Assembly (NCBI RefSeq): GCF_014653275.1 | Contig: NZ_BNAL01000051.1 | Coordinates: forward strand, 1 to 11,279 | Direction: 5' to 3' | DNA: 11,279 bases | Source: Deinococcus piscis | Lineage (GTDB): Bacteria; Deinococcota; Deinococci; Deinococcales; Deinococcaceae | Shown: positions 10,297 to 11,279 of the stretch, one piece after another | Position numbering within the stretch: position 1 is the stretch's first letter | How the letters are laid out: the number at the start of each line of letters is the position of its first letter | Program-made: the position numbers and the translations under genes | The notes under the pieces: generated by a model | What the model was told of the DNA's origin: nothing | The model's input: only the letters and a program-made list of their open reading frames with translations | Database searches by the model: none

Positions 10297-10344
10297 AGAG
10301 GGGGCTGGAAGGGCGACACACCCGACCCGCCCCCTCTCTGTTTT
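10297..10344 (+). terminator. Terminator-like hairpin after pheT
   Basis: AGAGGGGGC (10297-10305) pairs perfectly with GCCCCCTCT (10329-10337), a 9-bp stem. The 23-nt loop has a smaller inner GGG/CCC pairing. CTGTTTT follows (10338-10344). The T tract is short and displaced by three bases, so it is weaker than the terminator at 1314-1346. It lies 15 nt after the pheT stop and just before the convergent hsdS stop at 10354. Confidence 0.7.
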
Positions 10345-10353
10345 GCCCGCTGC

Positions 10354-11166
10354 TCAGGCTGGGGTCGCTGCGTGGGCCTGCAAATACGCCAAAGCCGCCG
10401 CTTCCGACTCCTCAATCGCCATTTCCACCGCTCGCTTGGCCGTTTCGAGGAGTTGGCTAGAGGTTCGTTTTGCCTCAAAGCTGTCCACCACTGCTTGCCT
10501 GATTTGGTCTTGGGTTTCCTTGGGCGCGTCCCAGATGATGAACTCTGCAATATCGGCAGGGTAAAGCTCAATCTGGCCTGATGAGCCACGCAAGCGCTGG
10601 TCTACCTGCATCTGTCCCAAGCGGCTATTGAGGAAAACCGAAAGATAAACAGGGTCTATTGCTTCAAGCTTTGGCCGTAGCACGGTCACATGATTGTCGG
10701 GCAGCGCGTCCGGCTCGTGGAAGTAAGGGGCGGCTCGCCCTATTGTCCCTACACCAGTGCCGTTGATAACGACATCGCCATTTTGGATAGTCACCCCCGT
10801 ACTTTCCTCCCCAAAACGGTTGTCGTCGGTAATGTTGACCTGACCTCCCATCACATGCTTGGAGTTGACGACGGGCATACCGAACTCGGCGTAAATGGGC
10901 TGTTTTCCGCGCTCGTTGCGGCTGAGCAAGTCGCCCAGTCTTGCCGCCCTACCCGTTGCCTCTAGACGTTCGGCAAGGTCGGCGTATTTGCTTTGGAAAA
11001 ACTGTGCATCCAACCGCCCCGCCCCGAAAACTTCGCTGGCAGAGCGCTCATACGTCAAGGCTTCGGGCGGCTGCCACTGCTCCAGCCCAAGCGCCGAAAG
11101 GAGCAAGGCTTCGGCTTTGAGGGCAGCGTTCACTGAAGTTCTACGTTGGGTCAGCGCAGCCTGCAC
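10354..11166 (-). CDS. hsdS: Type I restriction-modification specificity subunit (HsdS), 5'-truncated half-subunit
   Basis: 270 residues from GTG 11166; normal HsdS is 400-460 with two target-recognition domains. The layout is the second half only: a central helical linker (1-35, ending LLLSALGLEQW), a recognition domain (about 45-210, with LGDLLSRNERGKQPIY, GDVVINGTGVGTIGRAAPY and DNHVTVLRP) and the C-terminal conserved helix (about 212-265). HsdS directs HsdM methylation and HsdR cleavage to a bipartite site. The open frame continues upstream of GTG to a TAG at 11218-11220, and those extra codons (SAIPQLGDEFQVAVAKT) still read like HsdS linker. No ATG, GTG or TTG lies between, so the first half has probably been lost or interrupted. 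AT content is visibly higher than in pheT, suggesting transfer. It may be a pseudogene fragment, or a functional half-S that dimerises. No hsdM or hsdR is in view. Confidence 0.8.
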   Translation of the reverse strand: MQAALTQRRTSVNAALKAEALLLSALGLEQWQPPEALTYERSASEVFGAGRLDAQFFQSKYADLAERLEATGRAARLGDLLSRNERGKQPIYAEFGMPVVNSKHVMGGQVNITDDNRFGEESTGVTIQNGDVVINGTGVGTIGRAAPYFHEPDALPDNHVTVLRPKLEAIDPVYLSVFLNSRLGQMQVDQRLRGSSGQIELYPADIAEFIIWDAPKETQDQIRQAVVDSFEAKRTSSQLLETAKRAVEMAIEESEAAALAYLQAHAATPA

Positions 11167-11217
11167 GGTTTTAGCTACAGCGACTTGGAACTCATCACCT
11201 AGCTGAGGTATCGCTGA

Positions 11218-11279
11218 CTACCCCTCAAAACGTGGGACAAGCCGTGCCAGACGGCTCCAATTTTCAGGGCTTGGGTGGC
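11218..11279 (-). other. Right-edge open frame ending in TAG, upstream of the hsdS remnant
   Basis: On the minus strand, in the same frame as hsdS, the last bases read HPSPENWSRLARLVPRFEG and then TAG (11220-11218). This does not resemble the end of an HsdS recognition domain. It reads like the C-terminal tail of a different basic protein, possibly a transposase whose stop lies near the element's end. It could instead be the first half of hsdS with a nonsense mutation. The other two minus-strand frames are less convincing: one stops after a few codons, the other runs to a TAG at about 11202. The fragment is too short to decide. Confidence 0.25.

Overview
The window looks like chromosomal DNA from a Deinococcus-type bacterium. 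It is GC-rich and encodes housekeeping proteins. Several genes carry a TAnnnT promoter element only 6-7 nt upstream of the start codon with no Shine-Dalgarno sequence, the leaderless arrangement known to be common in Deinococcus. The genus assignment is an inference; no rRNA or other marker gene is present.

Layout: (1) 1-186, the 3' end of an unrecognised gene. (2) 218-1283, plus strand: a probable promoter, a Roadblock/LC7 (MglB-like) protein and a stand-alone protoglobin, closed by a strong bidirectional terminator (1314-1346). (3) 1380-5564, minus strand: in transcription order, a DegV-family lipid-binding protein, a CPA1 K+(Na+)/H+ antiporter with a C-terminal RCK_C domain, methylglyoxal synthase and serine hydroxymethyltransferase (glyA). 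The spacing would allow cotranscription, but degV, the antiporter and glyA each have their own candidate leaderless -10 box. (4) 5565-5895, the divergent control region between degV and pheS: a good promoter, a possible 17-codon leaderless leader ORF, an intrinsic terminator positioned as an attenuator, then a C-rich tract with repeated AAGCCACC. (5) 5896-10281, plus strand: pheS, a gamma-glutamylcyclotransferase-like (GGCT/AIG2) protein, a Nudix hydrolase and pheT, joined by three 4-nt start/stop overlaps. The two PheRS subunits therefore bracket two small enzymes in one translationally coupled cassette. (6) 10297-10344, a terminator-like hairpin. (7) 10354-11166, minus strand: the central linker and second specificity domain of a type I restriction HsdS subunit, with lower GC than its neighbours and a damaged or missing 5' half. 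The last ~60 bases read as the C-terminus of another protein or as the interrupted upstream part.

Functionally, region 3 combines central metabolism (glycine/one-carbon and methylglyoxal) with ion homeostasis. Region 5 combines Phe-tRNA charging with two putative house-cleaning enzymes under a possible attenuator. Region 2 pairs a candidate haem gas sensor with a GTPase-regulator-type scaffold. Region 7 is the only clearly accessory segment. The points most worth following are the pheS leader, the coupled pheS-GGCT-Nudix-pheT cassette, the Roadblock/protoglobin pair and the broken hsdS edge.
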